This document shows positions 1 through 8,575 of a stretch of DNA of 23,327 bases, one piece after another. Source of the stretch: DAIOSQ01 sp036752465 (GTDB taxonomy: Bacteria > Pseudomonadota > Gammaproteobacteria > Legionellales > Legionellaceae); the NCBI GenBank assembly GCA_036752465.1, contig DAIOSQ010000011.1, forward strand, positions 1 through 23,327, written 5' to 3'. The notes under the pieces were generated by a model. That model worked only from the letters and a program-made list of their open reading frames with translations. It was not told the DNA's origin and did no database searches. Both the position numbers and the translations under genes were made by a program. The stretch's first letter is position 1, and each line of letters opens with the position of its first letter.

Positions 1-1
1 C

Positions 2-820
2 AGCGCGGAAGAATTACATACGGTACACGCGTTAAACTTGGAGTGTGTGATCCATCAACCGCAACAGCTGACATGGATCCTGCAAACACCATTGCCGCGC
101 CCGTTAAAAGTACACGTCAAAGTCAACACGGGCATGAATAGGTTAGGGTTTGCGCCGCAGCAAGTCGCAGCCATCCTAGATGCCCTGCGCCAATGTCCCT
201 GGATAAATCCTGACATTGGGCTGATGACACACCTGGCCTCAGCTGATCAGCCGCATAACCCCAGCAATCAGCAGCAATTAGCACAATTTTGTGCGCTGCC
301 CATGCACACACAATACCGCTGCAGTGCCGCCAATTCTGCGGCAATTTTTGCCCTGCAGGATGCCCATTTTGATTTGGTGCGACCGGGACTGATGTTATAC
401 GGCGTTTCACCGTTTGCTGATCAAACCGCGCATGATCTCGGATTAGCACCCGTGATGCATTTGATGTCAGCAGTGACCGTAATCCATCATTATCCGCCGC
501 ATGCACCCATAGGATACGGCGGTAGCTGGCAATCTGAGCGTGCCACCGTCATTGGTGTCGTGCCCATCGGTTACGGCGACGGCTATCCCCGACATATTGC
601 CGCGAATACCCCGGTCATGGTCAATGGGATGCAAGTACCTATAGTTGGTAGAGTTTCTATGGATATGTTGACCATCGACTTAAGTCAATGTCAAACAGTA
701 CAGATAGGAGATCCTGTTGAGCTCTGGGGTAGCAATATCCTGGTAGAAACCATCGCGCGCGCCGCAGGGACGTTGCCGTATGAATTAATATGTCAACTGT
801 CTGCACGGGTGCGCTTTTGA
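2..820 (+). CDS. alr: Alanine racemase, C-terminal three quarters (5' end outside the window)
   Basis: PLP-dependent enzyme that interconverts L- and D-alanine in the cytoplasm, supplying D-Ala for peptidoglycan. The reading frame is open from base 2, so the N-terminus with the PLP-binding lysine lies upstream of the window. The in-frame TTG at 38 is only an internal codon. About 272 residues remain of a family usually near 360. Visible family motifs are VKVNTGMNRLGF in the barrel, the catalytic-tyrosine segment PIGYGGSWQ at the start of the C-terminal domain, then PIGYGDGYPRH and VGRVSMDML, and the closing stretch ending in SARVRF. The stop is followed after 15 bases by the lipoprotein gene on the same strand, so the two may be co-transcribed. 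Identity is secure; alr versus a catabolic dadX paralogue cannot be separated from this fragment. Confidence 0.95.
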   Translation, partial: SAEELHTVHALNLECVIHQPQQLTWILQTPLPRPLKVHVKVNTGMNRLGFAPQQVAAILDALRQCPWINPDIGLMTHLASADQPHNPSNQQQLAQFCALPMHTQYRCSAANSAAIFALQDAHFDLVRPGLMLYGVSPFADQTAHDLGLAPVMHLMSAVTVIHHYPPHAPIGYGGSWQSERATVIGVVPIGYGDGYPRHIAANTPVMVNGMQVPIVGRVSMDMLTIDLSQCQTVQIGDPVELWGSNILVETIARAAGTLPYELICQLSARVRF

Positions 821-835
821 AGAGGTAAATATTAC

Positions 836-1288
836 ATGAAAAAATTAATCGTGTTGCCATTATGCTGGTCCATGTTTCTCACAGGTTGTACCGGTCCTGT
901 GACCCATGAGGGTGTAGGCACGGTCGCAGGTGGGGTAGTTGGCGGACTTTTGGGCAGTCAATTTGGTGGTGGTGCCGGTAAAGTTGCCGCAGCCGCTGGG
1001 GGCGCGCTACTGGGTGCTTATCTAGGCGGCAGTATTGGGAAATACATGGACAGGCAAGATCGTCTAGAAATGCAGCATGCGTTAGAGACAGCACCGGCAG
1101 GCCAAACCGTCGCATGGAAAAATCCTGATAACGGCAACCAGTATCAGGTTAAACCAACCCGAACATATTACCATGACCAACAACCTTGTCGTGAATATGT
1201 CACCACTGCCGTGATTGGTGGCAGAAGCCAACAAATTTACGGCCAGGCATGTCGCCAAGCCGATGGATCCTGGCGGGTCGCGAGTTAA
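836..1288 (+). CDS. Glycine-zipper outer-membrane lipoprotein (17-kDa surface antigen type)
   Basis: A 150-residue predicted lipoprotein. The N-terminus MKKLIVLPLC is a short lipoprotein signal with the lipobox LTGC at residues 15-18, so Cys18 would be lipidated. Residue 19 is Thr rather than Asp, which favours sorting to the outer membrane. Residues about 27-70 are a glycine zipper (many GxxxG spacings, with GGVVGGLLG and GGALLGAYLGG) that can form a membrane hairpin, followed by the YMDRQDRLEM junction. Residues 85-150 form a soluble domain (TVAWKNPDNGNQYQV, with QPCREYVTTA) typical of the Rickettsia 17-kDa antigen/COG4520 family. An AGAGG-like ribosome site lies about 10 bases before the ATG. 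The function in this family is structural or envelope-related and not precisely known. Confidence 0.88.
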   Translation: MKKLIVLPLCWSMFLTGCTGPVTHEGVGTVAGGVVGGLLGSQFGGGAGKVAAAAGGALLGAYLGGSIGKYMDRQDRLEMQHALETAPAGQTVAWKNPDNGNQYQVKPTRTYYHDQQPCREYVTTAVIGGRSQQIYGQACRQADGSWRVAS

Positions 1289-1300
1289 GTCGCTTATCAT

Positions 1301-1351
1301 AAGGCTGCATCGCACTGAGCGCTACACGAGTAGCCTCACTGCGGTCGGCCT
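1301..1351. repeat. Long imperfect hairpin downstream of the lipoprotein gene
   Basis: The segment folds as nested short helices: AGGC (1302-1305) with GCCT (1348-1351), CGCA with TGCG, TGAG with CTCA and GCTAC with GTAGC, closing on the tetraloop ACGA. These are separated by a C-C mismatch, a bulge and a small internal loop. It starts 12 bases after the lipoprotein stop. No T-run follows on either strand, so it is not a classical intrinsic terminator. It may instead protect the 3' end of the mRNA or be a REP-like extragenic palindrome. No second copy was seen in this window. Confidence 0.55.
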
Positions 1352-1450
1352 ACACATATGCCACATGACCCAATCTATATCTAACGGCTGATTGTCGCTG
1401 CGCGATGACTATGTTACTCTCATGCATTCATTTCAAGAAAAGCTTTGCTC

Positions 1451-2197
1451 ATGCAGGATAATACCATCACCTTTCAATTGGCCACGCAATATTTATCTAA
1501 GATAGCCTTGCGTTTGGAAAGGCTGTTTGAGGCCATAGAACAAGCCTGCACTGACACCCATCCTATCATTCATCACTATGCACTTAAAAGCATGATTGAA
1601 ATCATAAAGTTGATAGAAAAACCGGAACTTAAAGGGCGTTTTCTCAAAGAATTGATGCGCATAGAGCATGCATTACCCAAATCGCGAACCGCCGTTTCCA
1701 ACGACTTATATGCTAAATTATTTGTACAGGTACAAGTATTGAGCCATTTGTCAGCAAAATTTGGTGGCGATATCCATCATGATGCCTTCATCCAAACCAT
1801 ACGCCTGGCGCAATCGGCACATAGCAGCGATTGTGAATTACACTCGCCACAATTATTGCTGTGGTTGGCCAGTGATGCCAGCTCCCGCCAACAAAAACTA
1901 CGTCATTGGTTGTCCCTGTTGCAACCCTTATGTGATACGGTCACCATTTATCTTGCCCTGCTGCGCAATACCGCCGAATTCTCCACGCTTGCGATTACCC
2001 ATGGTTTTTATCATAGAGCGACCTCGTTAAAAAATATCTACCATTTGATCATGTTAAACATGGATAAAACCATAGGCGTGGTGCCACACATTCAGTTAGG
2101 TCACCACGGCTTAAGCTTAAGTTTTTGTCAAGCAGACTCCTTACAGGAAGTACGCGCTCTGGATATTACGGTGCAACTGGCGATGTGTCATTTGTAA
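1451..2197 (+). CDS. zapD: Cell division protein ZapD (FtsZ-associated)
   Basis: ZapD cross-links FtsZ protofilaments and helps assemble the Z-ring in the cytoplasm. The product is about 248 residues, close to the family's usual 245-250. Family features include an early helical stretch (SKIALRLERLFEAI), a central segment LLWLASDASSRQQKLRHWL, LLRNTAEFSTLAITHGFYH and the C-terminal beta strand region HHGLSLSFC. I start it at the ATG at 1451 rather than the in-frame TTG at 1445, because ATG fits better and no clear ribosome site separates the two. It sits near mutT and secA as in E. coli (secA-mutT-yacG-zapD-coaE), but here it is convergent with mutT, and neither yacG nor coaE is present. Confidence 0.88.
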   Translation: MQDNTITFQLATQYLSKIALRLERLFEAIEQACTDTHPIIHHYALKSMIEIIKLIEKPELKGRFLKELMRIEHALPKSRTAVSNDLYAKLFVQVQVLSHLSAKFGGDIHHDAFIQTIRLAQSAHSSDCELHSPQLLLWLASDASSRQQKLRHWLSLLQPLCDTVTIYLALLRNTAEFSTLAITHGFYHRATSLKNIYHLIMLNMDKTIGVVPHIQLGHHGLSLSFCQADSLQEVRALDITVQLAMCHL

Positions 2198-2201
2198 CCT
2201 T

Positions 2202-2220
2202 GGGCGGGTCCTTGGGTGGG
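2202..2220 (+). other. G-quadruplex motif in a 12-bp tandem repeat between zapD and mutT
   Basis: The 23-bp gap between the convergent stops is almost entirely a duplicated 12-mer (2198-2209 and 2210-2221, one mismatch). It creates four runs of three G with loops of 1, 5 and 1 bases, the canonical intramolecular G-quadruplex pattern. The G-rich strand is the zapD coding strand, so the zapD transcript would carry it directly after its stop codon. A termination or roadblock role is inference. Confidence 0.6.
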
Positions 2221-2616
2221 TTATCCTGTTGTCAAATCAAACGCTTGGATACGCTGCAGGATGGCTTGATTAGCCGCTGGGAAGGTATAAGCTGCCAAGT
2301 CATCACGCGCAACCCAACGCAAATCGATTTGTCCAGCTTGCTTGCTGGGGATGCCTAGGTAAGCGGTCACATGGTACACCCACAAGCACACAGCAGTCAC
2401 AGCGTCCTGGTCGGTTTGTGCAAAAAGAGTATATGCTGTTGCCAAAATACCAAGCTCTTCCTGCAACTCACGCACCAGCGCCTGGGCGGGAGTCTCGTGT
2501 GACTCGCATTTGCCCCCTGGCAACTCCCACAGACCCGGCTGCGGAACGTGCAACGGCCGCTGCGTGATAAGGATTTGCTGCTGCGCATTGCATATGACCC
2601 CAACCGCTACCCTCAC
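2221..2616 (-). CDS. mutT: 8-oxo-dGTP diphosphatase MutT (Nudix hydrolase)
   Basis: Hydrolyses 8-oxo-dGTP to the monophosphate, keeping the oxidised base out of DNA; cytoplasmic. The 131-residue product, typical for MutT, opens with MRVAVGVICNAQQQILITQR and carries a complete Nudix box: GGKCESHETPAQALVRELQE continuing into ELGI, matching Gx5Ex7REUxEExGU. The PGLWELPGGK segment before the box is also typical of MutT. The start is a GTG whose bases overlap the secA stop (GTGA overlap, 2613-2616), implying translational coupling. No better start is available because the frame opens within the secA end. The secA-mutT pairing matches the gammaproteobacterial arrangement. Confidence 0.93.
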   Translation of the reverse strand: MRVAVGVICNAQQQILITQRPLHVPQPGLWELPGGKCESHETPAQALVRELQEELGILATAYTLFAQTDQDAVTAVCLWVYHVTAYLGIPSKQAGQIDLRWVARDDLAAYTFPAANQAILQRIQAFDLTTG

Positions 2617-5312
2617 GCCAATTTGCCGTGACAGAGTTTATATTTCTTCTGCGAGCCGCACGGACATGGTTCATTACGGCCCACTTTGGCAGCCGCCCGT
2701 AGCGGGATAGCCGGCAGCTCTTGCTCGGGCTGTGAACTTTCCACCACCGGCCCAGAGTCATGCAAGTACTGAACATTGTGAATTGCGTCAGCGCGACGCT
2801 GTGTTTCTAAGGCATTGACATCAGCCTCGGTATTGATTTCTAACGATGATAATAAACGTATGATTTCATACTTGATATTGTTTAGCATCATCGAAAACAA
2901 ATCAAAAGCTTCGCGCTTATATTCCTGTTTAGGATCTTTTTGGGCATAGCCACGCAAATGGATCCCTTGTCGCAGGTGATCCATAGCCGCCAAATGCTCG
3001 CGCCAATTGCTATCTAACGTTTGCAAGATGATCGACTTTGCAAATTGTGCCAAGACCTCTCGCCCCAAATGGGTTTCTTTTTGTTGATATTGTGCACTTA
3101 ACAATTGCTGAATGGTTTGCTTAATGCCGTCTGCATGCAAGGTTGTGTCCGCATTGATCCACTCGTTAATCGGCGCTATCAATTGATAATCGTCTTGCAA
3201 GATCCGCGTTAAGTTGACAACGTCCCATTGATCTTCAGGCTGTTGTGGCGGTAAATAACTATCTATCAAATGGTCCAACACCTCTTCACGCATGTCAGCA
3301 ATCATCTCGCTCAAATCTTGATTTTCCATAACCGAGGCGCGCAGCGAATAAATCACTTTGCGTTGATCATTGGCGACATTATCATAGCTCAACAGCTGTT
3401 TGCGCACATCAAAATGATGTCCTTCGAGTTTTCTTTGTGCATTTTCAATGGCTCTGGTAACTAAATTATGTTCGATGGGTTCACCCGGCTGCATCCCCAA
3501 ACGCCGCATTAACATAGCGACCCGTTCGGAAGCAAAAATACGCATCAAATTGTCTTCCAGCGACAAATAAAAACGACTGCTGCCGACATCGCCCTGACGC
3601 CCAGCACGACCTCGCAATTGATTATCAATCCGACGAGACTCATGCCGCTCTGAGCCGATAATGCGTAAACCACCAGCTTCTAATACGGCTTGATGACGTG
3701 TTTGCCACTGTGCGGTAATCCTTGCGCGTTGGTCATCATCCGGCTCCGACAATGCCGCCAGCTCCTGCGACAAATTGCCCCCCAAGACGATATCGGTGCC
3801 ACGGCCGGCCATGTTGGTCGCAATGGTCACGATGCCAGGTCGACCTGCTTCCGCAATGATTTGCGCTTCTTTTTCGTGGAATTTGGCGTTCAGTACTTGA
3901 TGGGGAATATTGACCTGATTGAGCATTTGACTCAGCAGCTCAGATGCTTCGATCGAGGCTGTACCCACCAATACTGGCTGTTTGCGCGCGACACACGTGC
4001 GCACATCTTCGATAATCGCTTGATATTTATCCTGCTGGGTTAAATACACCAAATCCGACTGATCTTGGCGACGCATGGTTTGATTGGTAGGCACCACCAC
4101 CACCTCAAGATTATATATTTGCTGAAATTCATACGCTTCGGTATCCGCAGTGCCGGTCATGCCAGAGAGTTTTTGATACATACGGAAAAAATTTTGAAAG
4201 GTAATCGACGCCAGGGTTTGGTTTTCATTTTGAATAGCTACCCCTTCCTTGGCTTCAATGGCCTGATGCAGACCATCAGACCAGCGCCTTCCTGGCATGG
4301 TACGACCGGTGTGTTCATCGACAATCACCACTTGATTATGCTGAATGATGTAATCAACATCGCGATGATACATCGCATGTGCACGCAGCGCAGCATTGAC
4401 ATGATGCATCAGGATAATATGACTGGCACGATATAAACTGTCACCGGCTTCGAGTAAGCCTGCTTCGGTCAGTAATTCTTCGATCCGTTGATGGCCTGCT
4501 TCCGTTAAATGCGCCTGTTTTTGTTTTTCATCCAGAGTATAGTCACCGTCATCCCCTTCCGTTTGTTGCAGTCTTAACTGCGGAATCAAGGTATTGATGC
4601 GTTTATACAAAGCTGAACTGTCTTCCGCAGCCCCGGAAATAATCAAAGGCGTGCGGGCTTCATCAATCAGAATGGAATCGACCTCATCAACAATTGCAAA
4701 GTTGAGCTGCTGCTGCACCTTGTCAGCCAAATTAAAAGCCATATTGTCGCGCAAATAATCAAAACCGAATTCATTATTGGTACCGTAAACAATATCCGCA
4801 CGATATGCTGCCTGTTTATCTGTATGCGGCATATCAGGAAAAATGACGCCTACCCTAAGACCCAAATAGGCAAAAATCGGCTGCATCCATTGACTGTCAC
4901 GTTTGGCCAAATAATCATTCACCGTTACTATGTGCACGCCACGCCCACTGAGCGCATTTAAATAAGCGGGTAAAGTTGCCACCAAGGTCTTGCCCTCACC
5001 GGTGCGCATTTCGGCTATATTGCCTTCGTGCAACACGATACCACCCATCAACTGCACATCAAAATGCCGCAAGCCCAAGGTCCTAACCGCCGCTTCACGC
5101 ACAACCGCAAACGCTTCTGGCAATAAGGCTTCTAAGGTTTCACCTGCCGTGAATCTATGCTTAAAAGCAATCGTTTTGGCTGCCAACTCCTCGTCCGTTA
5201 ACTGCTGCAAGGCTGCTTCATATGCATTGATAGCCGCCACTGTTTTTTCCATACGGCGCAACGTACGTTCGTTACGACTACCAAACATTTTTTTTATCAA
5301 GGTATTCAGCAT
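2613..5312 (-). CDS. secA: Preprotein translocase ATPase SecA
   Basis: Motor ATPase of the Sec pathway, cycling between cytosol and the SecYEG channel to push preproteins across the inner membrane. At 899 residues it is the normal proteobacterial size. Walker A is MRTGEGKT (102-109), with the DEAD-type Walker B VDEVD (208-212) followed by EARTPLIISG. The preprotein-binding region and helicase motifs (NMAGRGTDI, GRAGRQGD) are present. The far C-terminus is a zinc-binding SEC-C tail (CPCGSQKKYKLCH) that contacts SecB and phospholipid. The ATG at 5312 is preceded by GAGGA about ten bases upstream. It follows murE on the same strand after 143 bp, in place of the usual lpxC-secM neighbours. No secM-like arrest gene is visible. 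Confidence 0.98.
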   Translation of the reverse strand: MLNTLIKKMFGSRNERTLRRMEKTVAAINAYEAALQQLTDEELAAKTIAFKHRFTAGETLEALLPEAFAVVREAAVRTLGLRHFDVQLMGGIVLHEGNIAEMRTGEGKTLVATLPAYLNALSGRGVHIVTVNDYLAKRDSQWMQPIFAYLGLRVGVIFPDMPHTDKQAAYRADIVYGTNNEFGFDYLRDNMAFNLADKVQQQLNFAIVDEVDSILIDEARTPLIISGAAEDSSALYKRINTLIPQLRLQQTEGDDGDYTLDEKQKQAHLTEAGHQRIEELLTEAGLLEAGDSLYRASHIILMHHVNAALRAHAMYHRDVDYIIQHNQVVIVDEHTGRTMPGRRWSDGLHQAIEAKEGVAIQNENQTLASITFQNFFRMYQKLSGMTGTADTEAYEFQQIYNLEVVVVPTNQTMRRQDQSDLVYLTQQDKYQAIIEDVRTCVARKQPVLVGTASIEASELLSQMLNQVNIPHQVLNAKFHEKEAQIIAEAGRPGIVTIATNMAGRGTDIVLGGNLSQELAALSEPDDDQRARITAQWQTRHQAVLEAGGLRIIGSERHESRRIDNQLRGRAGRQGDVGSSRFYLSLEDNLMRIFASERVAMLMRRLGMQPGEPIEHNLVTRAIENAQRKLEGHHFDVRKQLLSYDNVANDQRKVIYSLRASVMENQDLSEMIADMREEVLDHLIDSYLPPQQPEDQWDVVNLTRILQDDYQLIAPINEWINADTTLHADGIKQTIQQLLSAQYQQKETHLGREVLAQFAKSIILQTLDSNWREHLAAMDHLRQGIHLRGYAQKDPKQEYKREAFDLFSMMLNNIKYEIIRLLSSLEINTEADVNALETQRRADAIHNVQYLHDSGPVVESSQPEQELPAIPLRAAAKVGRNEPCPCGSQKKYKLCHGKLA

Positions 5313-5360
5313 AACGCGATTATCCTCAAGAGGGTGCTAAGTCACATGGTCACTGCAGGC

Positions 5361-5390
5361 AAAACTGGCGCACTCGTCCGAGAAAGCCAG
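5361..5390 (-). terminator. Terminator-like hairpin between murE and secA
   Basis: On the minus strand CTGGC and GCCAG (5386-5390 and 5365-5369) pair around an inner CTC/GAG helix, and four T follow at once (5364-5361). It lies 66 bases past the murE stop and about 50 before the secA ATG. It could end the dcw transcript or attenuate secA. The stem is short with an internal loop, so efficiency is doubtful. Confidence 0.4.
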
Positions 5391-5455
5391 CCATGACAAG
5401 CAGTTACCGAAAATTGGCATAATTTACTAGAGTTTGCGCAAAAACTCCATGCTTT

Positions 5456-6907
5456 TCAGCGTTGCATCCATTCGATGACCACCTGTTGATCAGAAAAATA
5501 GGTTTTATTTTGACCTATCACTTGATAAGCTTCGTGTCCCTTGCCAGCAATCAACACAATATCACTGGCTTGTGCCATTGCTAGGGTCGTTTCAATCGCT
5601 TGTCGTCTATCCGCAATCACCCATGGTTGCACAGTGCTGGGAATACCCTGTTGAATGTCTGCTAAGATTGCCTGCGCGGATTCGTTGCGCGGATTGTCGC
5701 TGGTCACCACCACATGATCTGCATACTGACTGGCTATCTGACCCATCAGCGGTCTTTTCGATTTATCACGATCACCACCACAGCCAAACACCACCCATAA
5801 TTGACCTTTTTTTAAAGGTTGCAACGTGCTTAAGACATTTTTGAGCGCATCCGGGGTATGCGCATAATCAACGATCACACACGGCTCTTGATGGACCACT
5901 TCTAACCGTCCTTTGGCAGACTGCAAGCGTGGCAACAGCGACAAAATGTCAGTCAGGGCATGGCCACTGGCCAGTAAACTTGCGATGACAAACAAGGTAT
6001 TATACACGTTAAACGCACCAAGCATACGGATATGACAATCCCCTGATCCCCACGGGGTAGCGACAGTAAAGTCGGTGCCTTGCATGCTGCTATGCCATGC
6101 ATGGGCTACTATATCCGCTGTGGGAGATAGGCCGACAGTTAACCGTTGACAACCAATCGGCAAAGCTCGCAGCATATATTCATGGTACGCATCATCCTGG
6201 TTAACAATGGCATATTCTAAGCCCGGCATGGCGAATAATTTGGCTTTTGCCAAGGCATAGTCTGTCATGGACTGATGAAAATCTAAATGATCCTGGGTCA
6301 GATTGGTAAACAAGGCCTGGCGAAACAGCACCTCAGCCACTCTACCTAAACTAAGTGCGTGTGATGAGACCTCAAGGCATACGGTATCGATGGCCTGTTG
6401 CCGATAACTGGCCAACAATTTATTCAAATACAAAGCATCGGGTGTGGTATTGTTCATCGGTTGTAGCGCCGCGACGCGGCCTTGACCTATCGTACCCATA
6501 TAAGCCACCTGTTGGCCTAGCAAGCCATACGCTTGCGCCAATTGATACGCGACCGTAGTTTTGCCATTGGTGCCAGTGACCCCTATCAATCGCATGCCAC
6601 TGCTTGGATTTTGATACAAACGTGTGGCCAGTTGGGCTAACTTGCTGACCAACTCAGGCACGGGAATACACGGCAGGTGTACTGGCCACTCCATATGGGC
6701 AGGTAGGTGCAACGGATCATACAACACGGCAGCAGCGCCTTGCTCTGCTGCTTGTCGCAGATATAAGCGACCATCTGCGTGCGCACCTGCATATGCAACA
6801 AACACATCTTGCGGACTGAGTTGCCGGCTATCATTGCACAAGCCGACAATTTCACACTCAACACTGCCCACGTCCGTGATTCCGGCCAACAATTGTGTCA
6901 ATTTCAT
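5456..6907 (-). CDS. murE: UDP-MurNAc-L-Ala-D-Glu:meso-diaminopimelate ligase
   Basis: Cytoplasmic Mur ligase that adds meso-diaminopimelate to the UDP-MurNAc dipeptide using ATP. The 483-residue product is family-sized. The N-terminal substrate domain has CNDSRQLSPQDVFVAY, the central ATPase domain has the P-loop GVTGTNGKTT (109-118) and LEVSSHALSLGRV, with YALAKAKLF holding the carbamylated lysine region, and the C-terminal domain has VDYAHTPDAL, GCGGDRDKSKRPLM, DNPR (404-407) and GKGHE (455-459). DNPR is the signature for diaminopimelate rather than lysine. The ATG lies 9 bp after the ftsI stop with AAGAGA upstream, so it is the last gene of the local dcw operon. murF and mraY, which normally follow, are missing here. 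Confidence 0.97.
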   Translation of the reverse strand: MKLTQLLAGITDVGSVECEIVGLCNDSRQLSPQDVFVAYAGAHADGRLYLRQAAEQGAAAVLYDPLHLPAHMEWPVHLPCIPVPELVSKLAQLATRLYQNPSSGMRLIGVTGTNGKTTVAYQLAQAYGLLGQQVAYMGTIGQGRVAALQPMNNTTPDALYLNKLLASYRQQAIDTVCLEVSSHALSLGRVAEVLFRQALFTNLTQDHLDFHQSMTDYALAKAKLFAMPGLEYAIVNQDDAYHEYMLRALPIGCQRLTVGLSPTADIVAHAWHSSMQGTDFTVATPWGSGDCHIRMLGAFNVYNTLFVIASLLASGHALTDILSLLPRLQSAKGRLEVVHQEPCVIVDYAHTPDALKNVLSTLQPLKKGQLWVVFGCGGDRDKSKRPLMGQIASQYADHVVVTSDNPRNESAQAILADIQQGIPSTVQPWVIADRRQAIETTLAMAQASDIVLIAGKGHEAYQVIGQNKTYFSDQQVVIEWMQR

Positions 6908-6916
6908 CGCGGTCTC

Positions 6917-8575
6917 TTAATTTTTATCGGGTTTTATATCTAAAAAACGCAACGCCGATGCCATCACCTTGGCAAATAATGGCGAAGCAACTTGAGCACC
7001 ATAGTATCCGCCTCGGCTTGGTTCGTGAATAAAAACAGCCACAATCAAGCGTGGCTGTGATACTGGCGCAATGCCAACAAAACTGGACATATAGCGCAAC
7101 TCAGTATACCCTTTTTTGCCGGCTATGCGGGCCGTACCGGTTTTTCCGGCCACGCGATAGCCAGGTACTTCAGAGGATTTACCCGTGCCATCACTGACAA
7201 CAGCCTCTAACATGGTTAACAATTGGTTCGCCAGGCGCGGCTGCAACACTTGGTTACCCGTGACAGCTGCCGGATGATATAAAAAAGTCACGGGCAACAA
7301 CTGCCCTTGGTTGGCAAACACCATATAAGCTCTGGCAATCTGCATCGCCGTCACTGACACCCCGTAGCCAAAACTCAAGGTCGCCAACACAAATGGATTG
7401 GCATCGCGTACGTTCACCATTGCCCCTTCGGCTTCGCCAGGATAACCGGTCGCAGTCCTTTGTGCGAAACCGCAACTCAGCAGCAAATCGATTAGCTGCG
7501 CTGGCGGGCTGGCCAACACCATTTTGGTTACACCCACATTGCTAGAGCGTTGCAAAACTCCCGTGACATCCAGCACACCGTAATTATGGACGTCGCGAAT
7601 GGTATGTCCATGCACAATCATCCAACTCGGCCTGGTGTCGATGATGGTGTTGGGCGCAAATTGACCTGTTTGCATGGCACTTGCGACACTAAATGGCTTG
7701 ATCACAGAACCTGGCTCAAACGTATCCGTAAGGGCTTTGTTGCGATAGCTATTGGGCAAAAAATGACTGCGTATGTTAGGATTAAACGACGGATAATTGG
7801 CTGCTGCCAATACTTCACCGGTTTGCGTGTCTAGTACCACGACAGAACCGGATTTGGCCGCAAATTTGTTGACGGTATTTTTCAGCTCATGATAAGCAAA
7901 AAATTGGATGCGGTGATCAATGCTGAGCTGCAGCACGTTGCCAGGACGAGGCGCTTTGAGCAAATCTAGTTCCTCTATCACCCGGCCCATGCGATCTTTC
8001 AAGACTCGCTTCTGCCCGCTCACACCCATCAACCAGTCTTGATAAGCCAATTCCAGCCCTTCGATGCCGTGATCATCGATATTCGTGAACCCCAGTAACT
8101 GTGCCATACTTTCACCTTGCGGGTAAAAACGGCGATATTCATCTTGAAAGTTAAGTCCAGCTATTTTCAAAGCAGCGATGGCCTTAGCACTGGCTGGATC
8201 AAGCAAGCGATGCAAATACGAAAACTCACGACCGTTGGCGGTGGTCATGCGTTTTTGGATTTGTTCGGGAGTTATGTGCAAAATAAGCGCCAATTGCTGC
8301 AATTGCTGCGGCGTAGGTTTAAACAATTTAGGATTGATCCATACCGAACTCAGCGGCGTGCTCACCGCCAAAACCGCGCCCTCGCGATCGATAATCATCC
8401 CACGATGTGCTGGAATATCTATGACCCTTATGCTACGGGCATTGCCTTGACCCTGCAAAAATTTCCGGTCAAGCACGGTCAGATCGAGCATGCGCCAAAT
8501 CAATATCAGCAGAATGACCATAAAAAAACCGCCAATAGCCCATAATCTGGCAAGATGATGACGGGGGCTTTTCAT
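6917..8575 (-). CDS. ftsI: Septal peptidoglycan transpeptidase FtsI (PBP3)
   Basis: Class B penicillin-binding protein that cross-links septal peptidoglycan in the periplasm with FtsW. It is 552 residues, slightly shorter than E. coli PBP3. Residues about 11-32 form the single N-terminal membrane anchor. The pedestal domain begins with IPAHRGMIIDREG. The transpeptidase motifs are complete: SVIK (Ser290 nucleophile, Lys293), SSN (344-346) and KTG (478-480), with GSVVVLDTQTGEVLA before them and VGIAPVSQPRL after. The ATG overlaps the ftsL stop by 4 bases (ATGA, 8572-8575), indicating translational coupling. There is nothing unusual in the active site. Confidence 0.97.
   Translation of the reverse strand: MKSPRHHLARLWAIGGFFMVILLILIWRMLDLTVLDRKFLQGQGNARSIRVIDIPAHRGMIIDREGAVLAVSTPLSSVWINPKLFKPTPQQLQQLALILHITPEQIQKRMTTANGREFSYLHRLLDPASAKAIAALKIAGLNFQDEYRRFYPQGESMAQLLGFTNIDDHGIEGLELAYQDWLMGVSGQKRVLKDRMGRVIEELDLLKAPRPGNVLQLSIDHRIQFFAYHELKNTVNKFAAKSGSVVVLDTQTGEVLAAANYPSFNPNIRSHFLPNSYRNKALTDTFEPGSVIKPFSVASAMQTGQFAPNTIIDTRPSWMIVHGHTIRDVHNYGVLDVTGVLQRSSNVGVTKMVLASPPAQLIDLLLSCGFAQRTATGYPGEAEGAMVNVRDANPFVLATLSFGYGVSVTAMQIARAYMVFANQGQLLPVTFLYHPAAVTGNQVLQPRLANQLLTMLEAVVSDGTGKSSEVPGYRVAGKTGTARIAGKKGYTELRYMSSFVGIAPVSQPRLIVAVFIHEPSRGGYYGAQVASPLFAKVMASALRFLDIKPDKN

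Noticed and set aside
1289..1450. A tRNA or other structured RNA gene between the lipoprotein gene and zapD
   Set aside because: The hairpin at 1301-1351 has no cloverleaf, T-loop or CCA-end pattern.
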